From assembly GCF_000819785.1 (NCBI RefSeq), contig NZ_CDBK01000044.1, positions 124,001-188,000 of the forward strand: a stretch of DNA of 64,000 bases, written 5' to 3'. This document shows, piece after piece, positions 51,525 through 60,676 of the stretch. The stretch comes from Aeromonas caviae. GTDB taxonomy: Bacteria > Pseudomonadota > Gammaproteobacteria > Enterobacterales > Aeromonadaceae. A program made the position numbers and the translations under genes. Within the stretch, counting starts at the first letter, position 1. Every line of letters begins with the position of its first letter. Under the pieces are notes generated by a model. It did not search any database. It was not told where the DNA came from and was given only the letters and a program-made list of their open reading frames with translations.

Positions 51525-52904
51525 TTAGCCCAGTTTGCGGGCACGGTAGCTGCGCCCCTTGATCTTGCCTTCCTGCAACCGCTTGAGGGCGGCGCTCGCC
51601 ACCTGGCGCTTCACCGCCACGTAGGAGTACTGCTCGGAAATCTGGATCTTGCCTACATCGGCACCGGCAATGCCGCCTTCGCCAGTCAGGGCGCCGAGGA
51701 TGTCACCGGCACGCACCTTGCTCTTGCGGCCCGCATCGATGGAGAGGGTCACCATCTGCGGCGCGATCGGCTTGATGTCGCGGCCGATCCCGGCCAGGTC
51801 GCCCTGGGGAATGGGGGCCTGCTGGTACTCCTCGATGAAGTTGACGCGCTGGGCCTCGTTCGGCTGGTAGAGGCTCAGGGCCAGGCCCTGCTGGCCGGCA
51901 CGGCCGGTACGGCCGATGCGGTGCACGTGCACCTCGGGGTCGTAGGTCAGCTCGTAGTTGATGACGGCCCCCAGCTCCTTGATGTCGAGGCCGCGGGCCG
52001 CCACGTCGGTGGCGACCAGTATGGTGGCGCTGCCGTTGGCGAAGCGCACCAGCACCTGATCCCGCTCACGCTGTTCCAGGTCACCGTTCAGCGCCAGCGC
52101 CGAGAAGCCCTTGGCGGCCAGGTGATCGGCCACGTCGTTGCAGGCGCGCTTGGTGTTGCAGAACACCACGCAGGAGCCCGGTTGGTAGTGGCTGAGCAGC
52201 CAGGTGAGGGCATCGAGGCGCTGGCCGGCCGGCACTTCATACAACTTCTGTTCGATGGCGCTCTCTTCGTGCAGGGACTCCACGCTCACCTCCACCGGGT
52301 TGCGTTGCACGCCGCGGCTCATCTGGGCGATCCCTTCCGGATAGGTGGCGGAGAACAGCAGGGTCTGGCGATCCCGCGGGGCGTGGCTGATGACGCGGTT
52401 GATGTCTTCACCAAAGCCCATGTCCAGCATGCGATCCGCTTCGTCCAGCACCAGCGTCTTGAGGTCGTCGAGCTCAAGGGTGCCCTGCTCCAGGTGCTTG
52501 AGGATCCGGCCCGGGGTGCCGACGGCGATGTGGGCGCCAAAGCCCAGGGTGGCGGATTGCGGTGCGGTCGGGGTGCCGCCGCACAGGGTCACCAGCTTGA
52601 CGTTGGGCAGGGTGCGGGCGAGACGGCGGATCTCGGTGGCCACCTGATCCGCCAGCTCGCGGGTCGGACAGAGCACCAGCGCCTGCACGGCCAGCCGGTT
52701 GACGTCCAGCTTGGCCAGCAGACCCAGGCCGAAGGCCGCGGTCTTGCCGCTGCCGGTTTTCGCCTTGGCGATCAAATCTTTGCCGTCGAGCACCAGGGGC
52801 AGGCTCTGGGCCTGGATCGGGGTCATCTGCAGATAGCCCAGGCTGGCGAGGTTGTCCTGCAGGGCGGAGGAGAGGTTCAGGCTGCTAAATTCGCTGTTGT
52901 TCAC
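51525..52904 (-). CDS. dbpA: ATP-dependent RNA helicase DbpA
   Basis: A 459-residue DEAD-box helicase that acts on 23S rRNA hairpin 92 in large-subunit assembly. Motifs are Q (IQAQSLP), I (AKTGSGKTAAFG), II (LDEADRMLDMGF), III (SATYPEG) and VI (HRIGRTGRAG); the C-terminal RNA-binding domain (about 385-455) includes VTLSIDAGRKSKVRAGDILGAL in part and ends KIKGRSYRARKLG. The start appears to be a GTG at 52904. Confidence 0.95.
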   Translation of the reverse strand: MNNSEFSSLNLSSALQDNLASLGYLQMTPIQAQSLPLVLDGKDLIAKAKTGSGKTAAFGLGLLAKLDVNRLAVQALVLCPTRELADQVATEIRRLARTLPNVKLVTLCGGTPTAPQSATLGFGAHIAVGTPGRILKHLEQGTLELDDLKTLVLDEADRMLDMGFGEDINRVISHAPRDRQTLLFSATYPEGIAQMSRGVQRNPVEVSVESLHEESAIEQKLYEVPAGQRLDALTWLLSHYQPGSCVVFCNTKRACNDVADHLAAKGFSALALNGDLEQRERDQVLVRFANGSATILVATDVAARGLDIKELGAVINYELTYDPEVHVHRIGRTGRAGQQGLALSLYQPNEAQRVNFIEEYQQAPIPQGDLAGIGRDIKPIAPQMVTLSIDAGRKSKVRAGDILGALTGEGGIAGADVGKIQISEQYSYVAVKRQVASAALKRLQEGKIKGRSYRARKLG

Positions 52905-53431
52905 AAAAGGACTCTATGTCGGAAAACCAGAAATGGGGGTGCGCGGTGCGCAAGGGGGCGCATCATACCAGAATGTGCCGCCGGATGCGGTGAATATTTG
53001 AACGGTTGGTGTCATGGGTTGCCGATGGAGGCTTCTGTCTGCGTTGGCGGGCTTGCGGTATGTAAAAAGAGCACAATGGAACAGGGTGGTCATGGCCAGA
53101 TCATGATGAATGGCGAGAAAACGTTTTTAATTAAACATGTCCTGGTGATGATGAGTCATCGGAGGATGCCATATGGGATATAGCCGTTATGAAATATATA
53201 TACGAATGAGGAATAAAATTAATGAAAGAGCATAACTTATTGTTTTTAATTTATTTTTAAGCTTTATCAGTGACGATTAATAATCATGTGTCTTGGCAAT
53301 TAATTTAAAAACGTTTGTATTATTCCGCATGCATATTTTTACCGCGGATTGTGATGATTCTCTGATTTTTAAATATGCAGTTCTTTATGATGGCGCCGGT
53401 CAAAAATAACAATTCAATGGGTGCTACTGGT
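52905..53431. other. AT-rich regulatory region between dbpA and the nucleoside transporter
   Basis: About 530 bp without a convincing gene. The part 53100-53400 is strikingly AT-rich (for example TTATTGTTTTTAATTTAT and TTAATTTAAAAACG) in a GC-rich genome, and probably holds the transporter promoter and regulator sites. TGTGATGATTCTCTGA near 53350 is a poor CRP match (two mismatches); CytR control is typical for such genes but no clear site is seen. Confidence 0.5.
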
Positions 53432-54637
53432 ATGGAATACGTTCATTTCGTGCTCGGACTCGTGATGGTCCTGGCATTGGCGTTGCTGGCAAACCGCCGC
53501 AACTGGAAACAGATCAAGCTGCGTTACATCGGCCAGCTGCTGGTGGTCGAGCTGGCGCTCGCTTGGTTCATGCTCAACTCCGAGGTGGGTCTGGCGGTGG
53601 TGGGTGGCTTTGCCGCCGGCTTCACCAAGCTGATGGAGTTTGCCAAGCAGGGGACCGACTTCGTGTTCGGCGGTCTGGTCAACGAAGGGGCCTTCTCCTT
53701 CTTCCTGATGGTGCTGATGCCCATCGTCTTCATCTCCGTGTTGATCGGCATTTTGCAGTACATCCGTCTGCTGCCCATCGTCATTCGTGGTATCGGCACC
53801 GTGCTGGCCAGGATCAACGGCATGGGCAAGCTGGAGTCCTTCAACGCCATCAGCTCCATGATCGTCGGTCAGTCCGAGAACTTCATCGCCCTCAAGAACA
53901 TACTGCCGCACCTGAACGAGAAGCAGATGTACACCCTGGCGGCGACAGCCATGTCCACCGTCTCCATGTCCATCGTCGGTGCCTACATGCAGCTGATCGA
54001 GCCGCGCTACGTGGTGGCCGCGCTGGTACTCAACATGTTCAGCACCTTCGTGGTGCTCTCCCTCATCAACCCCTACGAGCCCGACAACACCGTGACCGAT
54101 GCCAAGGCGCTGGCCGAGGGTGACGAGCACCATACCCCGAAGAAGGAGAACTTCTTCGAGATGCTGGGGGAATACATCATGGCCGGTTTCACCGTGGCGG
54201 TGATCGTCGGTGCCATGCTGGTGGGCTTCATCGCCCTGATCGCCCTCATCAACTACCTGTTCGAGGCGGCGTTCGGCGTCAACTTCCAGCACGTCATGGG
54301 CTACATCTTCTATCCCGTTGCCTGGATCCTGGGCATCCCGGGCAGTGAAGCGCTGCAGGCCGGCTCCATCATGGCGACCAAGCTGGTGACCAACGAGTTT
54401 GTGGCCATGATGGATCTGGGCAAGATTGCCGCCGAGCTCTCCCCGCGCACCGTCGGCATCCTCTCCATCTTCATGGTGTCGTTCGCCAACTTCAGCTCCA
54501 TCGGCATCATTGCCGGTGCGGTGAAGGCGCTCAACGAAGAGAAGGGCAACATGGTCTCCCGCTTCGGTTTGAAGCTGGTCTATGGCTCCACCCTGGTGAG
54601 CCTGCTCTCCGCCGTTATCGCCGGTGTGATGATCTAG
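53432..54637 (+). CDS. CNT-family nucleoside:cation symporter (NupC/NupX-like)
   Basis: A 401-residue inner-membrane transporter with about nine to ten hydrophobic segments. Family motifs are [25 protein letters not shown] (in parts [10 protein letters not shown] and GQSENFIA), [17 protein letters not shown], and [11 protein letters not shown]. It imports nucleosides with H+ or Na+. The start is uncertain: ATG 53432 ([10 protein letters not shown]) gives a clean N-terminal segment, but GTG/ATG choices upstream to 53375 are in frame and no good ribosome binding site is seen. Confidence 0.88.
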   Translation: MEYVHFVLGLVMVLALALLANRRNWKQIKLRYIGQLLVVELALAWFMLNSEVGLAVVGGFAAGFTKLMEFAKQGTDFVFGGLVNEGAFSFFLMVLMPIVFISVLIGILQYIRLLPIVIRGIGTVLARINGMGKLESFNAISSMIVGQSENFIALKNILPHLNEKQMYTLAATAMSTVSMSIVGAYMQLIEPRYVVAALVLNMFSTFVVLSLINPYEPDNTVTDAKALAEGDEHHTPKKENFFEMLGEYIMAGFTVAVIVGAMLVGFIALIALINYLFEAAFGVNFQHVMGYIFYPVAWILGIPGSEALQAGSIMATKLVTNEFVAMMDLGKIAAELSPRTVGILSIFMVSFANFSSIGIIAGAVKALNEEKGNMVSRFGLKLVYGSTLVSLLSAVIAGVMI

Positions 54638-54662
54638 GTCCTCCCCCCGCGCTGCTCATGAC

Positions 54663-54693
54663 GACCCCCTGCCTTGGCAGGGGGTCTTTTTTT
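54663..54693 (+). terminator. Terminator after the nucleoside transporter
   Basis: GACCCCCTGCC, TT, GGCAGGGGGTC followed by seven T. Very strong. Confidence 0.95.
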
Positions 54694-54743
54694 GAGCAGA
54701 TGAGCGGGTGAACTGAGGAGGGGACTGGTCGGCAGCCCGGCCA

Positions 54744-55301
54744 TCAAGCGCGGGGGTCTTCCACCTTGATGTTGGCGGGAACCCGCTTTTTGCCCAGCAC
54801 CATGGCGCGGACCAGATCGCTGCGGGTGAGGCGATCGGTCAGGAGTACCACGGCCGCATGGACGCCAACGGCGGCCATCAGGGTGTTGGCGATGATGCCG
54901 TGCAGCTCCTCCAGCCACTCCTCGCCCCAGAAGGCATCCCAGGTGGTGAGCCAGCCGGTGACGACGGTCCCGACCAGGGACAGCAGCAGCAACCAGATCA
55001 TCAGGGAGCCGACCGGATTGTGGCCGAGGTAGTAGGGGTGGCGCCCCTGGGCGAGCTGACGCAGGTAGTAGCGGACCCGGGCAGGGGTTGGCCACCACTG
55101 GCCGAAGCGGGCGTAATAGGGGCCGACCAGCCCCCACAGCAGGCGGATGATGAGCAGGATGCCCACCGCGTAGCCAGCATATCTGTGGGGTTTGCTGCCC
55201 TCTTCCAGCACGAAGAAGTTGAGCAGGCAGAGGGTGACGGTCGCCCAGTGAAACACCCGGATGAGGGGATCCCAGACTTTCACTTCAGAGGCAGGTGTCA
55301 T
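54744..55301 (-). CDS. Cytochrome b561 family membrane protein
   Basis: A 185-residue diheme cytochrome b of the b561/Ni-hydrogenase type with four transmembrane helices. Likely heme ligands are His in FHWATVTLCLLNFF, HRYAGYAVGIL, and ELHGIIANTLMAAVGVHAAVV (two His, in part). It is directly downstream of a small PepSY protein, a frequent pairing in which electrons pass to or from a periplasmic partner. The physiological donor and acceptor are not known. Confidence 0.85.
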   Translation of the reverse strand: MTPASEVKVWDPLIRVFHWATVTLCLLNFFVLEEGSKPHRYAGYAVGILLIIRLLWGLVGPYYARFGQWWPTPARVRYYLRQLAQGRHPYYLGHNPVGSLMIWLLLLSLVGTVVTGWLTTWDAFWGEEWLEELHGIIANTLMAAVGVHAAVVLLTDRLTRSDLVRAMVLGKKRVPANIKVEDPRA

Positions 55302-55349
55302 GGCAAGGCTCCATGGTGGAGGCCGGGGGAAGACCGGCCCTGGGCGGCG

Positions 55350-55619
55350 TTACTCGTCGATCTCTTCTTTCACCTTTTTCAGGTTGGTCGGGTCGAAGTA
55401 GATCTCGACCTTGCGCTTCTCCTTGTCCCAGCCGTAGATCTCGTAGCAGCCGGTCTTGGTGGCCTTGAACTTCTTGATGTCGTAGCCCATCGCCTTGATC
55501 TGCTGCTGGGCGTCGGCTTCGCTCATCCACTTGCTCTTGTCGGCCTGGGTGCATTGGGGGTCGGCCAGGGCTGCGCCGCTCAACAGGGGGATCAGTAACA
55601 ACAGGGGGGTCAGTTTCAT
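55350..55619 (-). CDS. Small secreted PepSY-domain protein
   Basis: An 89-residue precursor with signal peptide MKLTPLLLLIPLLSGAALA and a single PepSY domain: SKWMSEADAQQQIKAMGYDIKKFKATKTGCYEIYG (in parts WMSEADAQQQIKAMGYD and TGCYEIYG) and VEIYFDPTNLKKVKEE. Two Cys could form a disulfide. It is the first gene of a PepSY-cytochrome b561 pair, 48 bp apart. A direct repeat resembling QseB/PmrA sites lies about 55-70 bp upstream. In related bacteria a QseBC/PmrAB two-component system often adjoins; none is visible here. Confidence 0.82.
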   Translation of the reverse strand: MKLTPLLLLIPLLSGAALADPQCTQADKSKWMSEADAQQQIKAMGYDIKKFKATKTGCYEIYGWDKEKRKVEIYFDPTNLKKVKEEIDE

Positions 55620-55672
55620 TGCTTGCTCCTTGCGGGTGGTTGGGTCAACAGTCGCAAGGCTAATCAAGGCGC

Positions 55673-55689
55673 ATTAAGGAAGAATTAAG
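55673..55689 (-). promoter_or_regulatory. QseB/PmrA-like direct repeat upstream of pepSY
   Basis: ATTAAG-N5-ATTAAG on the plus strand (CTTAAT-N5-CTTAAT on the minus strand), the spacing of PmrA/QseB sites. It lies 54 bp upstream of the pepSY start. Confidence 0.55.
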
Positions 55690-55708
55690 GGAAAAGGGAA
55701 ATGAATGG

Positions 55709-55735
55709 CTCTCCCCGGCTGTGGGCCGGGGAGAG
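55709..55735 (-). terminator. Hairpin after the UPF0178 gene
   Basis: CTCTCCCCGGC, loop TGTGG, GCCGGGGAGAG: a perfect 11-bp stem 6 bp past the stop. On the minus strand CCATTCATTTCCC follows, so the T-run is interrupted. Confidence 0.7.
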
Positions 55736-55740
55736 GGTGA

Positions 55741-56193
55741 TCAGCTCAGCGTGCCCCTGACCAGCCACTTGTCCAGCGCATTGGCGAAGCGCTGCTTGTC
55801 GGCGGCGTTGAAGGGCGCAGGGCCGCCGGTCTGGACGCCGGCAGAGCGCAGCTCCTCCATGAAGTTGCGCATCCCGAGCCGTGCCTGGATGGTTTCCCGG
55901 GTGTAGATCTCGCCCCGGGGATTGAGCGCCTCGCCCCCGGCGTCGATGACCCAGGAGGCGAGGGGAATGTCGCCGGTGATCACCAGGTCGCCGGGCTTGA
56001 CCTGCTGGGCGATGACATGATCTGCCACATCGAAGCCCTTCTCCACCTGCTGGGTCTTGATGAAGGGGGAGGGGGGGACTCTGAGCCCCTGGTTGGCCAC
56101 TAGCGTGGTCACCACCTGGGCGCGGTGAGCGGCGCGGTAGAGGATCTCCTTGACCGGGATGGGGCAGGCATCGGCATCAACCCAGATGGGCAT
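55741..56193 (-). CDS. UPF0178 (YaiI/YqxD) family protein
   Basis: A 150-residue protein beginning [22 protein letters not shown], the family hallmark with acidic residues of a PIN/NYN-like nuclease fold. [17 protein letters not shown], the GEALNPRGE stretch and the C-terminal ALDKWLVRG also fit. It is thought to be a nuclease-fold protein, but its function is unproven. AGGAAG precedes the start region. Confidence 0.9.
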   Translation of the reverse strand: MPIWVDADACPIPVKEILYRAAHRAQVVTTLVANQGLRVPPSPFIKTQQVEKGFDVADHVIAQQVKPGDLVITGDIPLASWVIDAGGEALNPRGEIYTRETIQARLGMRNFMEELRSAGVQTGGPAPFNAADKQRFANALDKWLVRGTLS

Positions 56194-56324
56194 GGCATGG
56201 CTTCCTGTGTCTGGAACGGGTGGCGCATCTTAGCATGGCTGGTGCGGGGCGGCTGCCCCGGGGCTGAGTCGTCCCCGCCTTTGGTGTAAGCTGGGGCCTG
56301 CACATGAAACGAGAAGGAGACGAG

Positions 56325-57290
56325 ATGGATCGGGTGCCCGGTGACGTGATTTATGGCCTGACCCTGGACGGCAAGGGGGGCATGACCCCGCTGGCCGAAG
56401 GTAGCAAGATCCCCGGTGCCCAGCCCGGCTGGCTGCATCTGGACTACGGCAACCCGGAGTCGGCGCGCTGGCTGCTGCAGACGCCGCTGCTGGGGGAGGC
56501 GGCCCGGGAGGCCCTGCTCGGCCAGAGCAATCGTCCCAAGCTGGTGCGGATGGGGGAGACGGTGCTGTTGATCCTGCGCGGCATCAACCACAACAAGGAT
56601 CACAGGCCTGAAGAGATGGTGGCCCTGCGGATCTTCATCACGCCGGATCTCATCATCAGCAGCCGACGTCGTCCGCTGCTCTCCGAGAAAGATGTGTTCG
56701 AGCAGCTGTCGCTGGGGGGCGGTGCCGACACTCCCGCCGACTGGCTGGTGGAGATATGCGACGCCCTGACCGACCGGGCCGGGGAGTTCGTCGAGGAGCT
56801 GCACGACCAGATCCTGGATCTGGAAGAGATGGTGCTGATGCGCGACCTGCCCGCCAACGGTCGGCTTGCGCGCATCCGCAAGCAGCTCATCATGATCCGT
56901 CGCTACCTCTCCCCCCAGCGGGATCTGGTGGCGCGCCTGGCCAACGAGAAGATCAGCTGGCTGGACGAAGATGACAGGCGACGCCTGCTCGACATCGCCG
57001 ACCGCTTGCGGCGCTGGCTCGACGATCTGGATGCCGGGGTGGCGCGCACCGCCGTGCTGGCGGACGAGATCAACAACCTGATGGCGGAGGCGACCAACCG
57101 CCGTGCCTACCAGATGTCGGTGATGGCGCTGCTGTTCCTGCCCGCCAGCTTCCTGACCGGCCTGTTCGGCATCAACCTGGGGGGGATCCCCGGGGCCGAG
57201 AGTCCGACTGCCTTCTGGGTGTTCTGTGGCTTCCTGCTGGTGCTGGCGACCGGACTGGCGGTCTGGCTCAAGCACAGGCGCTGGTGGTAA
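56325..57290 (+). CDS. zntB: Zinc transporter ZntB
   Basis: A 321-residue CorA-superfamily channel/transporter. The long cytoplasmic domain (residues 1-255) has RGINHNKDHRPEEMVALRIF in part, and two C-terminal transmembrane helices follow. The pore motif appears as FGINLGGIPG, the ZntB variant of GMN, where the Ile and the IPGA loop are typical of ZntB. AAGGAG precedes ATG 56325, so the frame from 56304 is too long. It mediates zinc transport; direction is debated. Confidence 0.93.
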   Translation: MDRVPGDVIYGLTLDGKGGMTPLAEGSKIPGAQPGWLHLDYGNPESARWLLQTPLLGEAAREALLGQSNRPKLVRMGETVLLILRGINHNKDHRPEEMVALRIFITPDLIISSRRRPLLSEKDVFEQLSLGGGADTPADWLVEICDALTDRAGEFVEELHDQILDLEEMVLMRDLPANGRLARIRKQLIMIRRYLSPQRDLVARLANEKISWLDEDDRRRLLDIADRLRRWLDDLDAGVARTAVLADEINNLMAEATNRRAYQMSVMALLFLPASFLTGLFGINLGGIPGAESPTAFWVFCGFLLVLATGLAVWLKHRRWW

Positions 57291-57299
57291 GGAGTGAAC

Positions 57300-57818
57300 A
57301 TGACGACATGGGAATCTTTTGGCGTGACCCTGCTGCTGTTGCTGGGGCACACCCTGGTGCGCGGCCTCATTCACAAGAGCCTGATGGCCCTTGGCCAGAG
57401 CCGGCAGGTGAGCGAGAACCGGGTACTCTACGTGGAGCACGTATTCCACTTCCTGCTGGGCTGCGCCACCCTGCTGATCCTGGCCGGGGTCTGGGGGCTC
57501 GACTTCTCCCGGCTGGTGGTGCTTGCCTCCTCCTTCTTCGCGGTACTGGGGGTCGCCATGGTGGCCCAGTGGTCGATCCTCTCCAACATCACCGCCAGCA
57601 TCACCATCTTCTTCGCCTTCCCCTACAAGATTGGCGATCGCATCCGCATCCTCGACAAGGATGACTCCGTCACCGGCATCATCACCGAGATCGGCCTCTT
57701 CTACGTGCGGGTGCGGGATGACAACGGCGATCTGGTCACCTATCCGGCGAACCTTATTCTGCAAAAGCCGGTGAGGCGGCTGGAGGGAAAGGAGGCTGAG
57801 TCCACGCAGCCGGAATGA
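57300..57818 (+). CDS. Small MscS-family mechanosensitive channel
   Basis: A 172-residue membrane protein with two or three transmembrane helices and a truncated MscS beta domain. The pore-lining helix is near VVLASSFFAVLGVAMVAQWSILSNITASITIFF (in parts AVLGVAMVAQW and ITASITIFF), followed by FPYKIGDRIRI and DKDDSVTGIITEIGLFYVRV. It lacks the C-terminal alpha/beta vestibule and resembles short mini-MscS proteins. It begins 9 bp after zntB, AAGGAGTGAAC before the ATG, so it is cotranscribed with it. Confidence 0.85.
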   Translation: MTTWESFGVTLLLLLGHTLVRGLIHKSLMALGQSRQVSENRVLYVEHVFHFLLGCATLLILAGVWGLDFSRLVVLASSFFAVLGVAMVAQWSILSNITASITIFFAFPYKIGDRIRILDKDDSVTGIITEIGLFYVRVRDDNGDLVTYPANLILQKPVRRLEGKEAESTQPE

Positions 57819-57819
57819 G

Positions 57820-57844
57820 AAAAGGCTCCCTCGGGAGCCTTTTT
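57820..57844. terminator. Terminator after zntB-mscS
   Basis: AAAAGGCTCCC, TC, GGGAGCCTTTTT. T-runs on both strands; it also ends the convergent small gene. Confidence 0.92.
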
Positions 57845-57854
57845 CGATGGCTGT

Positions 57855-58103
57855 TCAGCGTTCGAAGAAGCGGTAGAGGTGCTCGACCTGGACGGGGCAG
57901 TCGGCCACCAGGTGGATGTGGTCCCGTGCCTCCTCGGTGGACGAGAAACTCATGGGGCACCCCAGGGTGTCCGTCATCACGTAGAGGTGGCCGTCCTGCC
58001 CCCTGAACTCCACGATCCAGCCGGGGGAGACGATGTCGTGCATGATCTCCGCCTCCTTGAACCTGTGCTGCTGGTGAAGCGCGCGCAATTCACTGACTGT
58101 CAT
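57855..58103 (-). CDS. Small hypothetical protein
   Basis: An 82-residue soluble protein, MTVSELRALHQQHRFKEAEIM then WIVEFRGQDGHLYVMTDTLG and CPMSFSSTEEARDHIHLVADC. An AGGAGGATGTC sequence just before ATG 58103 is an excellent ribosome binding site, and the 3' end abuts a shared terminator, which together make it a real gene. Two Cys and three His might bind a metal. I do not recognise the family. Confidence 0.75.
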   Translation of the reverse strand: MTVSELRALHQQHRFKEAEIMHDIVSPGWIVEFRGQDGHLYVMTDTLGCPMSFSSTEEARDHIHLVADCPVQVEHLYRFFER

Positions 58104-58172
58104 GACATCCTCCTATGACTCATGGCGCCACCCTCAAGTCTAGTTCTCCTTCCCGGTGGCGCCGTCATCGGA

Positions 58173-59963
58173 TCAGGGCGCCGTCGCCCCCTCCCGGGGT
58201 GGCTGCAGGGCGATCAGCAGCTCCCCGGGCAGCGGCGTGACAGGGCCGGTGACCACCCTGGGTCTGGCCTTGGCATCCAGCACGAACAGAGGAATGGCGC
58301 CGGGATTGGCCTCCTGATACTGGTCCCAGTCGAAGGTGTCGCTCAGGCGGGTCGCCTTGATCTGCCCGCCCCGGCTCAGCAGGCCGCTCAGCCTGGCGAA
58401 GTTGATGTCGGCGCCGAACAGGTTCTGGCGGGCACGGAAGGTGGCGCTCTCCCGGTTGGCCTTGCCGTGCTGTTCGCTGGAACGCAGGGAGTGGACCTTC
58501 TCCTCCCCGTAGAGGTGGGCGAAGTGCAGTACCCCGAGGGCGTTGTTGTGGCGGCTGGGAGAGAGCGCCAGCACGGTGCTGATGCTGGTGAGGGGCAGGT
58601 GCCGCTCGGCGTGCTCCGACTGGGGGTTGCCGAAGTAGCAGGGCAGGCCGCTCATGCGGGCCAGCTTGCAGTGCTCCCAGGCAGGATCGGAGAGCTGCAC
58701 CGGGATCCCCTGATCCGCCAGCGCCTTGCCGATGGCCCGGGCCACCGAGTTGGCGCCGATGAGCAGCCAGACATTGGGGGCGCTCTGGCGCATGTCGAGC
58801 AATCTGGCCAATGGCGTGGCCGTCAGGCTCTGCAGCACCACGGTGAAGATGATGACCGCAAACACCAGGGGCACCAGCTTGTCGGCATCCTCGATGCCGG
58901 CCTCGTGCATGCTGATGGCGAAGGAGGCGCTGACCGCCGCCGCCACTATGCCCCGGGGGGCTATCCAGGCGAGCAGGGCGCGGGCGCGCCAGGGCAGGTC
59001 CGACCCCCGGGTCGAGACTAGGATGCAGAGCGGGCGGGCCACGAACTGCACCACGCACAGCAGGGCCAGCACCATGGGGCCGAGCTGCCAGAGCTGGGCC
59101 AGATCGAGGCGGGCCGCCAGCAGGATGAAGAGGGAGGAGATGAGAATAACGGCGAGATCCTCCTTGAAGGCCAGCACCTCCTCCAGATCCAGCCCCTCCT
59201 GGTTGGCGAGCCAGATGCCGAACACGGTCACCGCCAGCAGGCCGGATTCGTGACTGAGCCAGTCAGACAGGGTGAAGGTCACCAGCACCAGCGCCAGTAC
59301 CCCGAACTTGTGCAGGCTGACCGGCAGCCAGTCCTTGCGGATGAGCAGGGTGGTGAGCCAGCCGGCACCGACCCCGATGAGCGACCCCACTCCCACCGTC
59401 TTGGCCAGGGCCAGCAGGGTATGACCGACCAGATCTCCCTGGCTGCCGAGGCGCACCGCCTCGAACACCAGTACCGCGAACAGGGCGCCGATGGGGTCGA
59501 TGACGATCCCCTCCCAGCGCAGGATCTTGTCCACCTCCCGGACCGGGCGGATCACGTTGAGCATGGGGGCGATCACCGTGGGGCCGGTCACTACCAGCAC
59601 GGCGCCGAGCACCATGGCGACCCGCCAGTCCAGCCCAAGCAGGAAGTAGCTGGCGGCGCCGATGACGGCAAAGCTGGTCACCATGCCGGTGGAGCAGAGG
59701 TTGCGTACCACCTTGCCGATCCCCTTGAGTTCGGTCAGGTGCAGGGTCAGCGCCCCTTCAAACAGGATGATGGCGACCGAGAGGGAGACCAGGGGAAACA
59801 GCAGATCCCCCAGCAACTGATCGGGATCGAGCAGACCGGTCACCGGGCCGAGCAAGAGGCCGCTCAGCAGCAGGAACAAAATGGCGGGAACGCGCACGGA
59901 CCAGGCAAGCCATTGGGCGAGCAGGGAGATGAGGGCAATTCCGGCGAGGGAGAGAGCAATCAT
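58173..59963 (-). CDS. CPA1-type cation:proton antiporter
   Basis: A 596-residue protein. Residues 1-390 form the Na+/H+ exchanger domain with about 12 transmembrane segments: ILFLLLSGLLLGPVTGLL, FEGALTLHLTELKGIG, TGPTVIAPML and the conserved acidic GIVIDPIGALFAVLVFE. The second part (about 400-590) is cytoplasmic and TrkA-like: WLLIGANSVARAIGKALAD resembles a nucleotide-binding N domain and the end a C domain. It resembles NhaP/KefC-like exchangers of marine and aquatic bacteria. GAGG precedes the ATG. Confidence 0.9.
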   Translation of the reverse strand: MIALSLAGIALISLLAQWLAWSVRVPAILFLLLSGLLLGPVTGLLDPDQLLGDLLFPLVSLSVAIILFEGALTLHLTELKGIGKVVRNLCSTGMVTSFAVIGAASYFLLGLDWRVAMVLGAVLVVTGPTVIAPMLNVIRPVREVDKILRWEGIVIDPIGALFAVLVFEAVRLGSQGDLVGHTLLALAKTVGVGSLIGVGAGWLTTLLIRKDWLPVSLHKFGVLALVLVTFTLSDWLSHESGLLAVTVFGIWLANQEGLDLEEVLAFKEDLAVILISSLFILLAARLDLAQLWQLGPMVLALLCVVQFVARPLCILVSTRGSDLPWRARALLAWIAPRGIVAAAVSASFAISMHEAGIEDADKLVPLVFAVIIFTVVLQSLTATPLARLLDMRQSAPNVWLLIGANSVARAIGKALADQGIPVQLSDPAWEHCKLARMSGLPCYFGNPQSEHAERHLPLTSISTVLALSPSRHNNALGVLHFAHLYGEEKVHSLRSSEQHGKANRESATFRARQNLFGADINFARLSGLLSRGGQIKATRLSDTFDWDQYQEANPGAIPLFVLDAKARPRVVTGPVTPLPGELLIALQPPREGATAP

Positions 59964-60057
59964 GCCAACCTCGTACAGGTGATGGGGTTGGACCTAGTGT
60001 AGCGGGGAAGGGGGGCAAGATGACACCCGCCAGGCGTGCAGGGGAGAGCCGCTCAGA

Positions 60058-60579
60058 TCAGATGGGGCTCTCTTTGTGGAGTTCGGTGACGCAATCGGTC
60101 ACCGCCAGCACCAGGGCGGAGCGCACCATCTGATCGAGCCGGTTGAGCTGCATCTGGTAGAGGGGCCAGTCCTCCTCGTTGGCCGGGGGATCCTGCGGCA
60201 TCATGCTGCCCTGCTGGATGGCATTCAGGCGCTCGAGCAGATCGCGGACCGGCTTGTCGCTGAAGCGGTAATCCTTGGGGTCGCGTACCAGAAAGTCGCG
60301 GATCTTCAGGTACGCCTCGAGATCCTGATAGCGCTCGAGGGAGATGAGGCCGAGGGCGAAGATGAGCTTGAGGCGCACCTCCAGCTGGCCGAGGGGGCCG
60401 CTCTGGTTGAGCAGGGGTTCGATGGCGTATTTGACGGCATACTCCTCCTGACGAAAGGCTCGCCGCATCAGGGAGTCGACCGCCTCTTCCAGGATGGTCA
60501 CGACCTCGAGAAAGAAGCCGCGGGGGCCATCCTGCTCGTTCAGTCGCTCCAGTACTTCATCTTCCTGGTGTGTGGTCAT
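60058..60579 (-). CDS. mtlR: Mannitol operon repressor MtlR
   Basis: A 173-residue all-helical repressor of the mannitol operon. The N-terminus EDEVLERLNEQDGPRGFFLE and the block EAVDSLMRRAFRQEEYAVKYAIEPLL are typical, as is the GPLGQLEVRLKLIFALGLI stretch. ATG 60579 is chosen on family length; a longer frame starts at 60672. It lies last in mtlA-mtlD-mtlR, the standard order, after a 97-bp gap. Confidence 0.92.
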   Translation of the reverse strand: MTTHQEDEVLERLNEQDGPRGFFLEVVTILEEAVDSLMRRAFRQEEYAVKYAIEPLLNQSGPLGQLEVRLKLIFALGLISLERYQDLEAYLKIRDFLVRDPKDYRFSDKPVRDLLERLNAIQQGSMMPQDPPANEEDWPLYQMQLNRLDQMVRSALVLAVTDCVTELHKESPI

Positions 60580-60676
60580 AAGTGCTTCGGGTCCGGCTGA
60601 CAGGGGGAGAGCAGGCCCTCCCCCGGTTTGTATCGTATGGGGTCCGTCACGGGCGGTGTGACGCCACCCCATCAGG

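Noticed and set aside
53350-53365. CRP site before the nucleoside transporter
   Set aside because: Two mismatches in the core half-site; not strong enough to list as a site.
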